DNA of 64,000 bases from Panaeolus papilionaceus (GCA_015501605.1 JADNRZ010000019.1:62001-126000); one strand, 5' to 3'. Shown: positions 31,801 through 43,251, counted from the first letter of the stretch. Numbers and translations: made by a program. Notes: generated by a model not told the origin, from the letters alone.

Positions 31801-32560
31801 TATACGCAAGTCTGGTGATGGAATGGGGAGGAGCGTGAATCATATGGCTATTTGAGGCCTGGGTGGGTGTTACATTGTTAATTTCTTGAATACTACTGAT
31901 AGCATACGTGGTCGACCGTCCCAAGTGATATACGAATTTGCTCGTCCAATCTGTCCAGCAACCTTTACATTCACGACCAATAGCCCTTTCGACATTATGC
32001 AAACCCATCAGAGTTGTCCATCTGAGCTGCTAGAATCCTGGCTCGCCATTCCGATGGGAATTGTGGTTGTGACTTGGCACTGAAGACGGAAGCGAAGGAC
32101 AGTATGTGGGTGCCGCTCCCTTCAACGTCGTCGTCGAAGAAAGTGAAGTGAAGTGAATATCGTCGGTGTATCCGCGCGCGACGATCCAGAGAACGCTACC
32201 GCTTCGCGTGATTCTGCTGTTGACCTTATCTTCAACTCTCAACCTTGTCCACAATGCAACGCTCTCATCGAGAGAACCCTCCTCAACTCAATCGGCGACA
32301 ATCTTCGCGGTCTCCACAATTCCACCTCGTACTTCCATGCTGGCCCTGTCATACTTTACATCCCAGCTCTGTCTCTGGCCAAGCTGGAGCCTGCGTTCGC
32401 GAAGGTTCGTATTAATGCTGGTGAGTCGGGATTTCCCTCTTTGCTTTTTCTTCGTCCCTCTATTCTATTTTCTTGTAACCCCCCTCTGTTGACTCTTCTG
32501 TGTTGCTAAACTGAACCGTCTCCACTCACGTTCTTTTTGTAATCGCCTACCTCTCTCAAA
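31800..32560 (+). repeat. R2 module, second of a pair, AGPV frame open (copy 10)
   Basis: A 118-codon frame (32153-32509) reads through GVSARDD, LIFNSQPCPQCNALIERTL, HAGPVILYIP and KLEPAFAKV, ending after a GGTGAGTCGGG donor at about 32419. An equally long frame is at 58062-58418. Between the two, by eye, about nine amino-acid-changing differences stand against four silent ones over 45 codons, so constraint is not evident. The domain is not recognised. Confidence 0.45.
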
Positions 32561-33440
32561 TAAATCGCTGACCTATTCCTCTCTCCCACAATCACACCTC
32601 TTCGCGCGTTATTTCCCTCATAACTCATTCCCCCATTTCCTTTGTTGCTTCACCATCACCTTCTCATATCGCTCCCTCTATCACCGATGGCATACGGGAG
32701 GAAAGGTCTTTGCGATGAGCATATGTATTGTGATTGAGACTGGTATGACTACTGTTTTTGTTAGCGGGAATTCGGATTACGACTTTGGCGTGGCAGTGGG
32801 AAAGCGGGGCGAGGAGTATTGTGGTTCAAAATAGATGATTTTGTAAAGCTTGCTGGCGGGACGCAGCGAATACACACTCACTCACGCACTCGAATAACTG
32901 ACTTCTCGAGCGAGCGACGACTTTGGAATACACGAATTCGAATACATAATGTAGAATAGAATTGAAAATAAAATGCGATCATGTAAATGTGTTTCATTCC
33001 CAATTTATCTTTGAGAATGGCGATTCCCGGACAAGACTTGGAGTTCGGTCTTGAAATTCAACCAAGTTCGTTTAATTGGAGATGGAGGTGGACACGCGCA
33101 CATTGACAAATGTTGAAACGGGTATCCCAAGGGTATAAGGTACCGATCCCGATGGTTTTTGTCCTTCCGAAAATTACCTTCTGGCTTGCCTCCATTTCAC
33201 TTCACTTTATGCGTTTGTTTGGACGATGACATAGAACTTAGACTTTCATACTCGGTACGGCTGAAGGGACTTTAGCTTCGTGTTAGATATAATTTTTGAA
33301 TCAAGGTAGCTTTGCATAAGGTGCATTTACAGAACGGCAGAGGACTGTCGGTTCGTTTTCGGCCGAAGCGACCTTTGATTCGCGTGAGGATGACTGAGCT
33401 AGTAAGACAGCGGGTAGATTTTGAATTTGAAAGTATGGTC
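32560..33440 (+). repeat. R5 module (copy 2), frame shifted
   Basis: TGTATTGTGATTGAGACTGG, TTGTTAGCGGGAATTCGG, CACACTCACTCACGCACTCG, and CATGTAAATGTGTTTCATTCCC through GGGTATCCCAAGGGTATAAGG. Relative to 23020-23214 a T is missing in CAAGTTCG, which breaks the GHVNVFNS frame. It ends with TTTGATTCGCGTGAGGATGACTGAGC. Confidence 0.5.
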
Positions 33441-34520
33441 TGTCAAGTCCATTAATCACTTGGATATTTCGCTTCAGAGGCTCGAATAGTGTAGAGGGGT
33501 CCAGTTCAGTGTCAGATGATATCGATTCAAGTAATCACACTGGTACCCAAACTGTCGTTTTTCAATTGCTGGGTTTTGCAACCTCCTTGATTGTCATGAA
33601 TGTACTTATATTAATATATATAAAGGGGTCATGTCGGAGAATTGGCACTGGGAGCGGTGTCTCCTTCTACATTATAACGACAATGTGCAAGGTTTACGCA
33701 TACAGAATCAATGCAGAGTCATTTTCTCGTGACCTTGCACCTCAACCTGACACTCAAGGAGCTACCTGATGCAAGGCAGATAAGCAGTTAAAACGACCTT
33801 CAACCCCAGGTCTACTCGACGCCATGCAGTCAGGGAATCCGATCATCTGTATGAGTAAAGAGACTATTGAGCAACCTGCAGGTGTGCAGTCGTTGTTTCA
33901 CTTAAACGACACTGGAATGAGTTCTGACAACGATGGTCCTTTGTGCAAATGACTTTCCAGCAAACCATCCGATTGCTTATTTTTGTGTGTATCCTGTATT
34001 TTCAACCCACCGCCGATATCCGAATCGTTAGTTTTAAATGAGGGGGTATGAAACTCCTCCGAGTATTTGCGGAGTCATTTGAAGCCGATGAGATTAGAAT
34101 GGGAAATCGCAACCACTCAGTGAATCAAGGACACAAATTGCCAGTTTTTCAGAGCCCATCAAGGATAAGGCGCACTCAATATGAGTCTCACCAATTTATA
34201 ATTCACCATGGACTCTGCGGCGGAGGCTCTTATCGATGCACCTGACTGCGGGTGGGTACATGATCGCCAAGGGTCCAATAATCCGAGACAACCTGCTTGA
34301 GCCAATTTCGAACATACACCAACAACCCTTCCGTATGAGATGAGAGGGGCAAATTTCAAAACCACATGGAAAAGTGGATACGTCCTTTTAGAGCTCGTTG
34401 AGCGTGACGAGCATGTTGCCTTGGCGGGGATGTGTTGACGTCCAGATGATCTCTGGGACATTGAGAAAACTCCTCGCCTTTACTAAGACTTCCATTCTAT
34501 ATCGCGTTGCACCATCGCTT
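33440..34520 (+). pseudogene. X module: relic gene with TATA box (copy 1)
   Basis: TATATATAAAGGGG at 33615-33628 lies 55 bp before an ATG (33683) whose frame VYAYRINAESFSRDL ends at TGA after 28 codons. The partner copy at 59395-59520 has the same box and VYAYGINADAFSRDL. Downstream translation blocks shared by the two copies include KLLRVFAESFEAD, IIRDNLLEPISNI and VALAGMC-RPDDLWDIE. They are separated by stops and shifts, so this is a decayed gene of unrecognised family. Confidence 0.45.
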
Positions 34521-35200
34521 CAGATGGGGTGCGGCCTCTGCATAAACAAGTAGACACTATTTTGATTTCGTCCTCAGACTGACCTCCCTCTTTCGAGCCT
34601 GACGTCATGATGTGATGTGACGTGGCTGTGACAATATCCCACACTTTGGGCTGACACGCCGTTTTCATTCTTTCCTTCCCCCACCATCCTCGCCGTCCCA
34701 ACGACCACCCTCTGTTCATTGTGGGCCCAATTCCTGTCTCATATCCCGATATCTTGCTATTCTCCGTCTTCTAGTATCTGCTCCCTTCGCCCAAGCCTTG
34801 CAAATAGATGGATGTGGTGGTTGAATTTAGCACCTCCCTATACATACATTGTCGTGAGTTTCACCATTTCGTCGTTGACCTAAACCCCGTCTAACATTTG
34901 ATCTGTTCAGGTGTAATTAGTATACTGAAAATTTAATACATCCGTCATTTCCTCGCATTTTGTGTTCGTTGTCGTTGCTCATCTTCACGCGTTCATGTTG
35001 GCAGTGGCCTGAAAAAGGGATGGATGTCTGGGGAGTACGTCCTTTCAGTCTGATATGCACAAGGAATGGACAAGTCGTACGTTCCTCATTCTCGTTCATT
35101 TGAATTACCCGCCTTCGTCACCCCATGCTGCTTGGTTACTGTTAGGACAGTAATCCGTTTTATCACATTTACCAGTGAGATCAACGTCTTCAGATTTTAT
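34520..35200 (+). repeat. R3 module, subtype A (copy 3)
   Basis: TTTTGATTTCGTCCTCAGACTGACC, then donor TTGTCGTGAGTTTCACC (about 34853), acceptor CTGTTCAGGTGTAATTAGTATAC (about 34911), and the GGGATGGATGTCTGGGGAGTACGTCC block. Highly similar to 60320-60960. Confidence 0.5.
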
Positions 35201-36010
35201 ATCACCTACCCCAGTTCCTCTCTACATCTACGTAGAACCACTCTGCTGCTCCCAGCCTCCCACTGTCAACAATCACGTAAACCACGGAAAAGCGATTTCG
35301 GCATCCACCAACCTGCCTTCCAAAGTCTCTCCTCCCCTTTCTGTGTCCCGAAAGTCCCGCTTTCCGTGCTGTATCCCCAGTCCTTGAACCATATCCGGAG
35401 CCTGTCGGGCTGTTGGGCTGTTCGTTTCATGAATTGAAGCGTCCTCTGGTTGATTCGCGTAGGCGACTCATGGCTCTTCGCGGCGCGTTACACCCCCCTC
35501 CATTCAGCTCTCATTGTATCTATCTTCGCCATCGTCGCCAGTGCGTCCATTGCCACATGTGATACCCGCTACTGTCGCCTCTTAGATTACCATTTGCAAT
35601 TCCGACTACTGATACTCATCCACTAGTCTCTCCACTCCTTTTGCCCACTCTGTTAGCCTCGCTCTTAGCTCGCGGAATTCAGTTGTTCACTTGACCCCCT
35701 ACTCCTCTCTGCCCCCTCTGTTGTGTGCTTCATCGAAGAATCTACAGCGACGGCCTCACTCTATCTCCACGACAACTACCGATATTCATATCGATGCCGC
35801 CTTGCCGCCTCATCGATCATCATCATCGCTGTCGTTGCGGGTGCGTCGATCATCACATGAAGAACTCCTTCCTACAGTCCGCTTGCTCACCTAGGCATTC
35901 AATCGTTGTTCCGGTCGCGTTTGCGCCACGACTCATAATAACGCCATGCTCACCTGGGCTTTACCTCTTTCTTTCTTCCCCACAATCCTCATCGCGATTT
36001 TTAACTCCCA
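35200..36010 (+). repeat. GTPase 5' distal flank (copy 4)
   Basis: Contains AACCTGCCTTCCAAAGTCTCTCC, GCGGCGCGTTACACCC, CCATCGTCGCCAGTGCGTCCATTG and CGATATTCATATCGAT. Frames of 123, 101 and 70 codons overlap on the same strand. None corresponds to the frame open in copy 1. Confidence 0.45.
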
Positions 36011-36562
36011 GGCAGTGGAGCCGTGGTTGAACGTCATCGACGTCGATATTTAATGGTTCATGTCCCAGCGGGTTGACGGTGGCAGGTAATTTCCAAGAAG
36101 CGGCCGACGAGGAAAAGGACGAGGATGACACGGATGTTTGAATGTCCGAGCAAGCGGCGCTGAATGTCCGATGATAGCGCCCTCGCTTTGGACGTGGGTT
36201 TTTAATTTATACAGTGTGTGTACGAGAAAGGGAGGGTGTAAATTCGCCGAAGATCAGATCCGGGTCGACGACCTGAGTTGGACAGACATCCGCTACCCTT
36301 AGACATCTCCGGTGGTTTTCAGTCAGTTGAGTTAATCGATGGCAAGTTTAGAATAAATTAGTTCTGAGTTAGATTAGACAATCGCCTGGCATCGTGGTCG
36401 GCTGACAGGTGAAATGCACGAGGTAGATATATACATCCTGCAAAGCGTGCCCAGGTACACGTTTATCGTTTTCCTTTTTACCGTCATCTCGTCCACATCG
36501 ACTTCTTAACCGTGACGGGCATCTACCTATCTCTGCGTTTCTTAACCCAGTATTTTAATCCA
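36010..36562 (+). promoter_or_regulatory. Upstream region of GTPase copy 4
   Basis: Standard promoter block with GCGGCCGACGAGG, TTTTTAATTTATACAG and the palindrome position 36261-36275 in its CGGGT/ACCTG form. It lost about 15 bp near 36355, where the other copies have the A-rich AAATAAAAGA stretch. Confidence 0.5.
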
Positions 36563-38185
36563 ATGGCCAGTACTTCAACTGTAGCATACAAAAATATCAA
36601 CGTCACTGAGCCGGTCTCTGTTGTACCAGTCGGACAAGGCAGCTCAGCGTACGGTGCTTCCAAAGTTCTGTCAGTGGACAGCTGCGTCCATAATTCTACA
36701 TTGATACCCTAACACTGCTCTCTCTACAGAATCATGGGTCCAACGGGATCAGGAAAAAGCTCTGTGAGCATATTTAGCACTTAATCCTGCCGGCACAGGG
36801 ATAATACTCATAATTTGACTGTCCATTTTCCTTTTGAGTGTCTAGTTCATAGAGGCGCTTGGCCTGAAGGGCACCTCAAAGATATCAAGTAACGGCCTTG
36901 ATGGCTGCACACAAACTATATCTACCTACCATTTAAACAATGTCACTTGAGATGGTTCTGATGTTTACCTTGTGGACTCGCCTGGGTTTGCAGATAGCAA
37001 GATATCGGAGATGTCTATTGTCACCATGTTACAGAGATGGATGGGAGACAATGACACGTGAGTCTTCTTCTGCTCACTGTTCTTGCTTATGGCTTTTTTT
37101 CTTAATTTCCATTAATATTCACACCACTAATGAAATACATCCTTCATTAGTTATTTTCATTGCATATTTTACTTCACACCAATCACATCTGTTCGGTTAC
37201 CAGGAAGTCAACGACAGGTTCTAAAAACATTCCAGGCACTCACTGGTGTCAGGGCAGCAAGGGATGTAACAATAGTAACTACGATGTGGGACAATATATG
37301 GGGTGAGGGTCCAGCAGTGCGTGCAGAGAAGGCATATGAACAGCTCCAGTATAATATATGGATGGTATCTTGCTTTCTTACCTATTAGTCTGATCCAGTT
37401 CTGATCAATGCATTCATCTATCTACTCAGGAGTTCATCGAAGCTGGGGCTCAAATCACAAGGTTTTACAACACGGAGGAATCAGCACTGTCCGTTCTAGA
37501 TGATGCTCTTGGACGGGGAACTGGCAGAGTTTTCTCCATAGAAGATTATCGATACAACATCAAATCAAGTCCATTTGCAAACAACCTGCTCACTGACCTC
37601 CAAAATCGAATCCAGAACCTGCATTCCCATATCCCAACCCTCCAGGACGAGCTTACTCATGCTGAAGAGCAGGGTGATGAGCTGCTTGTGTCAACTCTTC
37701 GCCCGAGGCTTCAGGAAGCAGAGAACAATCTTGCTTGATTCTCGAAGGAGCTTCAGAAGTCCGGTCTCCTTCCTTCCCCTCCTCCTTCCCCTTCTCCCTC
37801 TGTCCTGTCTCGAGGTTCTGGACCTAGTGTTACTGCTCCTGAGGAGAACATTATGAATAGTGTTCACCAATCGACCCACAGCCTGTCTGTGCAGCCATCC
37901 TCCACTCACTTACCCATTGTCATGCAAGGAAGTGATGACTTGGCCCCCGTACCCGTGCACGTCTCGAACAATGCCGATACTCATTCTGCCTTCAACGACG
38001 ACCAGGCCATTTTTGGAGATCACCCATCCTCTCCTACTACAGAGACTCAAAGTGCCTTTCGACCTGCAGTGCCAGAGATCCAACAGCAACTCATCCAAGC
38101 TCGGCACACCCCTGGGTGTTTTTCCCGTATTATGGAGATCATGAAATGTTGGGGCAATGCCGTTGGCGAGCGTCATGACAACTGA
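36563..38185 (+). pseudogene. P-loop GTPase family, copy 4 (type I), two nonsense codons
   Basis: The exon structure is preserved (36563..36669, 36730..36763, 36846..37057, 37151..37364, 37430..38185) with all GT-AG borders and no frameshift. Codon 36948-36950 in exon 3, CGA in copy 1, is TGA. In exon 5, 37736-37738 is TGA where other copies have CGA within the LARF of the coiled coil. The first stop lies before DSPG, so no G domain would be made. P-loop, DSPG, TTMWD and the MKCWGNAVGER tail are otherwise intact, which suggests recent inactivation. Both changes are C-to-T at a CpG. Sequencing error is the alternative. Confidence 0.85.
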
Positions 38186-39000
38186 GCGCCTCGGTGAGTC
38201 CTTTAACCTGTTTTCCTAATAGTACCATTGACTGATGTTCTGCATAGTGGTACGACTGTTGGTCAAGGTAGTCGATGCTGGTTGTCAAGGCACCAGGAGC
38301 GGGATTGGCTTTATCAAATTCATCCTACGCATTCTCGTTTTTCTCTGTTTCACGTTGTACCTTGTGCAACCCATGCTTCGTCATTCCGGTTCACATGTTA
38401 TTCCTTGACTCTCCGTTTAGTTTGGCTACTTCTCCGTTCTTGTTGCATCTATTTCTTCCTCTAGTCGCTCACCTTAGTTCCGATTTTACTTTTATTCCTG
38501 TACATTCATTCTTCGCGGTGTCTCCTCTGCGAGTTCCTTTGTAATGGACTCGATACAGTGACAATTTATCTATTTATCTGTCTCCGATGAAGAAGTTGTT
38601 GATGGTTTTTCTGCACATCGACCCTCACGTCGAGCTGAATTGGAAATTCGTCAGTAGGAAAATGCTTTCGTCGGATAAGCGAGGATATATTGGATGAATA
38701 TGACATCTCGAAAGGGTCATGCAAACGTCATCATTATACAATTCTGTGAGATCAATATATGTTCTATTGAATCAAATCTGGGCAAACAAACATGATTAGG
38801 TGGGACAATACACAAAGACATTGTCAACGGGTGTGAGTTGTCGCCACAAGGGTATTGAACTCGGCGGCTGTATCGGATAGGTTGCTTTCCAACAACCACG
38901 TCATGCCAGCTCGTGGATTGACTTCCGGTTAAGGAACATCCCACATCTTCTTCACGGCTAGTGGTATATATGATCTATGGAAGCTTGTCATCTACTGACA
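38186..39000 (+). repeat. R8: GTPase 3' UTR and downstream flank (copy 3)
   Basis: A likely 3' UTR intron spans 38194-38246 (GGTGAGT to CATAG, with GACTGATG ahead). The rest follows 16511-17210 closely: GGCACCAGGAGCGGGATTGG, TTTAGTTTGGCTAC and TGTTCTATTGAATCAAATCTGGGC. Frames at 38228 and 38275 are shared with 16488-16871 only as hydrophobic pyrimidine-rich translation. Confidence 0.5.
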
Positions 39001-40409
39001 TTCACCTTCATGGAGCGTCGTATCCTTCGTTTTGTCTGTTAGTCATGGCGGTCAGTTTATTTTGCTCTTTCCTTCTCGTTTTATAGCTAACGTTCACCAT
39101 GCAGCACGCATCTCACTACTGGTTGCCCCAACCTCGTCATGCTGATACGTACTGCCTCGTCATTTTCCGCAAATGTGTCATCCTACCCACATCAACACTG
39201 AGGCCTTCGCCTCACCTTGTTTGTGCCCTATGTCATCATTTTCCCCAAATTCAACTTCCGTATTCTCAACCTGATGATCACCGACACTACCATCCTTATC
39301 CCAACTGGTGCGCATTCCAGGTGTGCGGCATGAGATGATCTTGGTAGAGGGACTTGCTCAGACGAAAACATGGTCAGTTGGGTGCGTTGGGGAGCGGTGT
39401 ATGGCGACAGAGAGTAGGACGACTCGTAAATGGTATGACTGTTTGAGCGTGAATTTTTTATTTCTTTTATTCTTCCGTTCTACTGATGGTGTGCATGGTA
39501 GACCACCGGAACCCCTCAACATACGTACTTGTCACCCTTTCACCCCCTTCCTTGCACTCCCGGTCTTTGCTCTCTTGGCACGACATAAAATCATTTGCAC
39601 TGTGCAGCTGAAATGCCTAGAATCACGGCTTGCAACTCCAACGGGAATTGGGATGTGGGTGGGTGCCGTTGGTGTATCTGCGCGTGGCGAATCAGGGAAC
39701 GGGACCGCTTCACTTGATCTTGCAGTCGACCTTATTCTCAACTCTCAACCAAGCACACCCAAAGGCACTCTGCGACAATCGACAATTGTGGTGATCTCCA
39801 TAATTCCCCTTTTCGCTTGTACGCCGGCCCTGTCTCACTTCACATCACAGCTCCGTCTCAGGATAAGCTAAAGTCTGCGTTTGCGAAGGATAGTACTTGT
39901 GCTGTTGAGTGTAATTTTATTTATTTCATCGTTCACACAGTCTTTTTATCCTCCCTCTTCTCTTGCCTTTGTTGGCCATCTGAACTCTCTTCAGTCGCGT
40001 TCTTTTTGTTTCTTTCCTACATATATATCCGTCATAATATCACATTTGCGTTCACTTTCCTCTCTCAATACACATCGCTTCGCACTAAACCGTCTGATCG
40101 CATTGGCTTTTTCATTTATGTTGAGTGGAGTTGAGTTGAACGATGACGTAGGATCCCACATTGGGGGGAGGCTCGAAGAAGTTTCTCTTCGTGTTGGAGG
40201 TACTGCGTGAAAAAATGTAGCTTTGCATGAGATATATATGAAACAGTAGCCCAAGCCAGTCGAATGATGCTCATGTAAGTGGGCTTTGATTCGCGCTAAG
40301 AAAAACCGTCAAGAGAATTTGAATTTGGACCTGTTGTGTTGCACGGTTCACTCCGGAGGCTTGCTTGATGATGTGTGTATCGAAAGAGCTCAGTTGGATG
40401 TAGAATAAT
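39000..40409 (+). repeat. R2 module, long form, and left flank of the copia insertion (copy 11)
   Basis: Matches 17210-18620. A 187-codon frame (39308-39871) includes GVSARGESGNGTASLDLAVD, but its last third is out of frame with copy 5 of the module because of an indel near 39755. From 40130 the TTGAACGATGACGTAGGATCCC and GATTCGCGCTAAG segments agree with 18366-18540. The sequence then runs to CGAAAGAGCTCAG, where the copia element entered at 40409/40410. Confidence 0.45.
40405..40409 (+). repeat. Target-site duplication, left (ATAAT)
   Basis: ATAAT directly precedes the left LTR and is repeated at 45107-45111 after the right LTR. Five-base duplications are usual for copia integrases. Confidence 0.85.
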
Positions 40410-40635
40410 TGTTGACGAGATTCCCGCTGACGCGCCTCAGCTCGGCGCTTACTTATTCCATTTTTATATTATACATTTCATTCTTATATTACAGATAATT
40501 GACTTGTCCCCGAGGCTCTTGGTAATGTAGTTACAATTCACGCTACATAGTTATTCCGGCACTTGTATATAAACCTAGATACACGAAGGCGAAATAAATT
40601 AATCATTCTATTCTAATCTCATACCTCTGTTCACA
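40410..40635 (+). repeat. Left LTR (226 bp)
   Basis: Begins TGTTGACGAG and ends TTCACA. Contains a TATATAAA box at 40566-40573, about 70 bp from the 3' end, and AATAAA at 40593-40598. It differs from the right LTR at two positions: A for T in CCGCTGACGCG, and C for G in TGTTCACA, close to its end. Confidence 0.95.
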
Positions 40636-40638
40636 ATA

Positions 40639-40650
40639 GGTTATGGGCCC
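40639..40650 (+). other. Primer-binding site, initiator-tRNA-Met internal type
   Basis: GGTTATGGGCCC begins 4 bp after the LTR. The same word follows the left LTR of Drosophila copia, which is primed by an internal fragment of initiator tRNA-Met around its CAU anticodon. Assignment is by that similarity. Confidence 0.75.
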
Positions 40651-40758
40651 CGCGCTCTAAACCTTCACCATTACATCCACTTTACCTTTTCTCACGTCTA
40701 CCCAACACAAATCCCAAGCCCGTTTTACACCACCTAACCCCAACGCCAAGCCGAGACT

Positions 40759-43233
40759 ATGCCCGACGAAATGACAAGCTCAGGAGGCGGTTACCGGATC
40801 GAATTACTGAAGGCCGACAATTGGATGCCATGGAAGCAACGAATGCAAGCCATCCTACGCGACCTCGGACTGGAGAAGTACCTCACGGAGGACCACAAGT
40901 TACCAGGATCAGAGAAACCGGATGAGAGGAAGGTATGGTTGACCGAGGATGCTAAAGCTCGAACGAGGATTGAGCTTGCCGTGGGAGATGGAGAGATGAT
41001 TCACATCGCAGGTGCAGAGACCGCGAGAGAGATGTGGAGTAGGTTGCAGCAGGTGAAGAAACCGAAGGGAGCCATTGGTCTATTGGCCACGCGCCGTGCG
41101 TTATTTCGAGCTGAAGCCCAAGAAGGGTTTGATATGATTGAACACATTACTCACCTTCGAAAGCTCCAAACCCAACTCCATTCCATGGGCAACCTAATCC
41201 CCGATTCCGACCTTGTCATGATTATTATCACCTCCTTACCCGAATCCTGGGATCCCTACACCCAATCCTATCTCGGCTCCAGCAACAACAAACCGACGAT
41301 CACATCCTTCGAGTTAGTGGCGCTGTTGATTGAAGAAGACCGTAGAAGGAAGGGAAGATCAGTGGAGACTGCAGGAACAACCTTGATGGGACGAAAGGGG
41401 CGAGGTGGAGCAGGAGATAGGGATGGAGAGAAGGAATGTTTTAATTGCCGGAAGAAGGGACATGTGAAGAGCGAGTGCTGGTCAAAGGGTGGAGGACGGG
41501 AAGGACAGGGGCCGAAGAATAAGCGCCGAGGACCTCACCGATCAAATCAAGCCACCGAAACTGGACACAGCCTCAACGAAACAGCATACATGGTTCAACC
41601 TCACACGGCATTCAGCAACTCACCTCGAAACTCATCCAAATACGACTGGTATCTCGATTCAGGAACCACCTCTCACATTTGCACTGCACGGGACGCCTTC
41701 ATTTCATACACCCCACTCAACTCCACCAGCATTTCCGGTATTGGTCCATCACCAGCTATCGCACACGGCCGTGGAACGATCTGTGTCAACTTCAATGTCA
41801 ATGGGTCAGTTATTCGTCATCGGCTGTCAAATGTTTTGCACGTGCCTGAAGCACCAAACTGTCTACTCTCGACTTCCCGATTGGATCGCGCTGGAGGAAC
41901 CGTAACGGAGGGAGGCGGAAAGGCAATCATGAAGGATAAGGCTGGGAAGGTTATAGGGATAGGGGAGCTACCGGAGAGGGGAGAAGGGTTGTACAAGCTG
42001 AGGGCAAGGGCGGAGTTACCGTTACAGGAAACAGCAAACCTAGCGAGGATCCCGAAGCCCACTTGGGAGCAGTGGCACCGCCGTTATGGTCACATCTCCA
42101 TTTCATCCCTGGAGCGCTTGACTCGAGAGAATTTGGTTGATGGATTGGCCATCGACGAGGCATCGTTACCACCACACAGCTGCGAAGCTTGTATCCAAGC
42201 CAAGCAATCACGCAAGCCATACCCAAAGGAAGCTCAACATCGCTCCGACAAACCGGGAGAGCGGTTCATGGGAGACGTTTGGGGACCAGCGGATAAGGTG
42301 TCAGTTGGACACTTCAAGTATTTTGTTTCATTCACGGATGACAACACCCGCTACGTTACCGTTTTATTTCTCCACAACAAAGCTGAAGCATTCGACAGGA
42401 TCAAGGATCACTTGACCATCTTACGGCGACAGGGACGCACCCCTCGATTCATGCGCTTCGACAACGGCACAGAACTCATTAACGAGAAGCTGAAAGCGCT
42501 GGCGCGCTCAGAAGGCATCGAAATCGAACCCACAGCTCCTTATTCACCCTCACAAAACGGCGTCGCAGAACGATTCAACCGAACGTTACTGGAACTTGCA
42601 CGGGCTATGCTCATAGCGAAAGACTTGCCTTTCTTCCTTTGGGACGAAGCCGTTGCACACGCCGCTTACCTTCGAAATCGCGCCCCCACTCGAGCTCTTA
42701 ATGACAAAACACCTTACGAAGCCTGGACTGGACGCAAACCAGATATCTCACACCTCAGGGAGTTCGGATCCGACGTCTGGGTACTCGACGAATCACAACA
42801 CTCAAAACTGGCACCAAAATCACACAAAATGAAGCTTATGGGCTTTATGGACGGTTCGAAATCGATTCGCTACTACGACCCCTCGAAACGAAACGTTAAG
42901 GTCAGCCGAAACTTCGCTTTCAACGAAAATGACGAGCCGGGGGAGTTGGAGATAGCAGAAGTACCAGGTATTATGGCTGAGGGGGAGACTGAATCTATTC
43001 CAGACACGCCACCTTCACCACCTTCGAAACCTTCGACTTCTACCCCAGAAACACAAACTACAGAACCTCCTGAACGATCCCTACGACCTCGAAGCAACAA
43101 CACTGACTATAAACTCCTCAACAATCCAGCAGCACGCTTCCCCGCTCCCAGACGCTATACACCATCACCAGCATCATCACCACAACCTCCCGACGTTACC
43201 AGACACACAGAGTCGACCAGAGCAAAGATTTGA
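40759..43233 (+). CDS. Copia polyprotein, upstream part: Gag, protease, integrase
   Basis: 824 codons ending in a premature TGA. The N-terminal region is UBN2/DUF4219-like Gag with LLKADNWMPWKQRM. The zinc knuckle is C227-x2-C230-x4-H235-x4-C240. The aspartic protease motif DSG sits at 300-302 (WYLDSGTTSH). The pre-integrase finger starts at WHRRYGH (439-445), with the cysteine pair in HSCEACIQAK. The integrase triad is D506, D568 and E604 with exactly 35 residues between the last two, so D,D35E. The ATG is the first long-frame start after the primer site. Translation continues in the same frame past the TGA, so this and the next entry were one protein. It acts in cytoplasmic virus-like particles and in integration. 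Confidence 0.93.
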   Translation: MPDEMTSSGGGYRIELLKADNWMPWKQRMQAILRDLGLEKYLTEDHKLPGSEKPDERKVWLTEDAKARTRIELAVGDGEMIHIAGAETAREMWSRLQQVKKPKGAIGLLATRRALFRAEAQEGFDMIEHITHLRKLQTQLHSMGNLIPDSDLVMIIITSLPESWDPYTQSYLGSSNNKPTITSFELVALLIEEDRRRKGRSVETAGTTLMGRKGRGGAGDRDGEKECFNCRKKGHVKSECWSKGGGREGQGPKNKRRGPHRSNQATETGHSLNETAYMVQPHTAFSNSPRNSSKYDWYLDSGTTSHICTARDAFISYTPLNSTSISGIGPSPAIAHGRGTICVNFNVNGSVIRHRLSNVLHVPEAPNCLLSTSRLDRAGGTVTEGGGKAIMKDKAGKVIGIGELPERGEGLYKLRARAELPLQETANLARIPKPTWEQWHRRYGHISISSLERLTRENLVDGLAIDEASLPPHSCEACIQAKQSRKPYPKEAQHRSDKPGERFMGDVWGPADKVSVGHFKYFVSFTDDNTRYVTVLFLHNKAEAFDRIKDHLTILRRQGRTPRFMRFDNGTELINEKLKALARSEGIEIEPTAPYSPSQNGVAERFNRTLLELARAMLIAKDLPFFLWDEAVAHAAYLRNRAPTRALNDKTPYEAWTGRKPDISHLREFGSDVWVLDESQHSKLAPKSHKMKLMGFMDGSKSIRYYDPSKRNVKVSRNFAFNENDEPGELEIAEVPGIMAEGETESIPDTPPSPPSKPSTSTPETQTTEPPERSLRPRSNNTDYKLLNNPAARFPAPRRYTPSPASSPQPPDVTRHTESTRAKI
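43231..43233 (+). other. In-frame TGA interrupting the copia polyprotein
   Basis: The codon after AAG-ATT reads TGA and is followed by ACG. The frames before and after are the same (start-to-start distance of 2493 nt is divisible by three). A C-to-T change of CGA would explain it, as for the two stops in GTPase copy 4. Programmed readthrough is possible but not usual in copia elements. Confidence 0.8.
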
Positions 43234-43251
43234 ACGACTCAAGCCTCTCGA

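Noticed and set aside
43231..43233. Programmed stop-codon suppression between integrase and reverse transcriptase
   Set aside because: Copia elements normally encode one uninterrupted pol frame, and no pseudoknot or suppression context could be recognised; a single C-to-T change is simpler.
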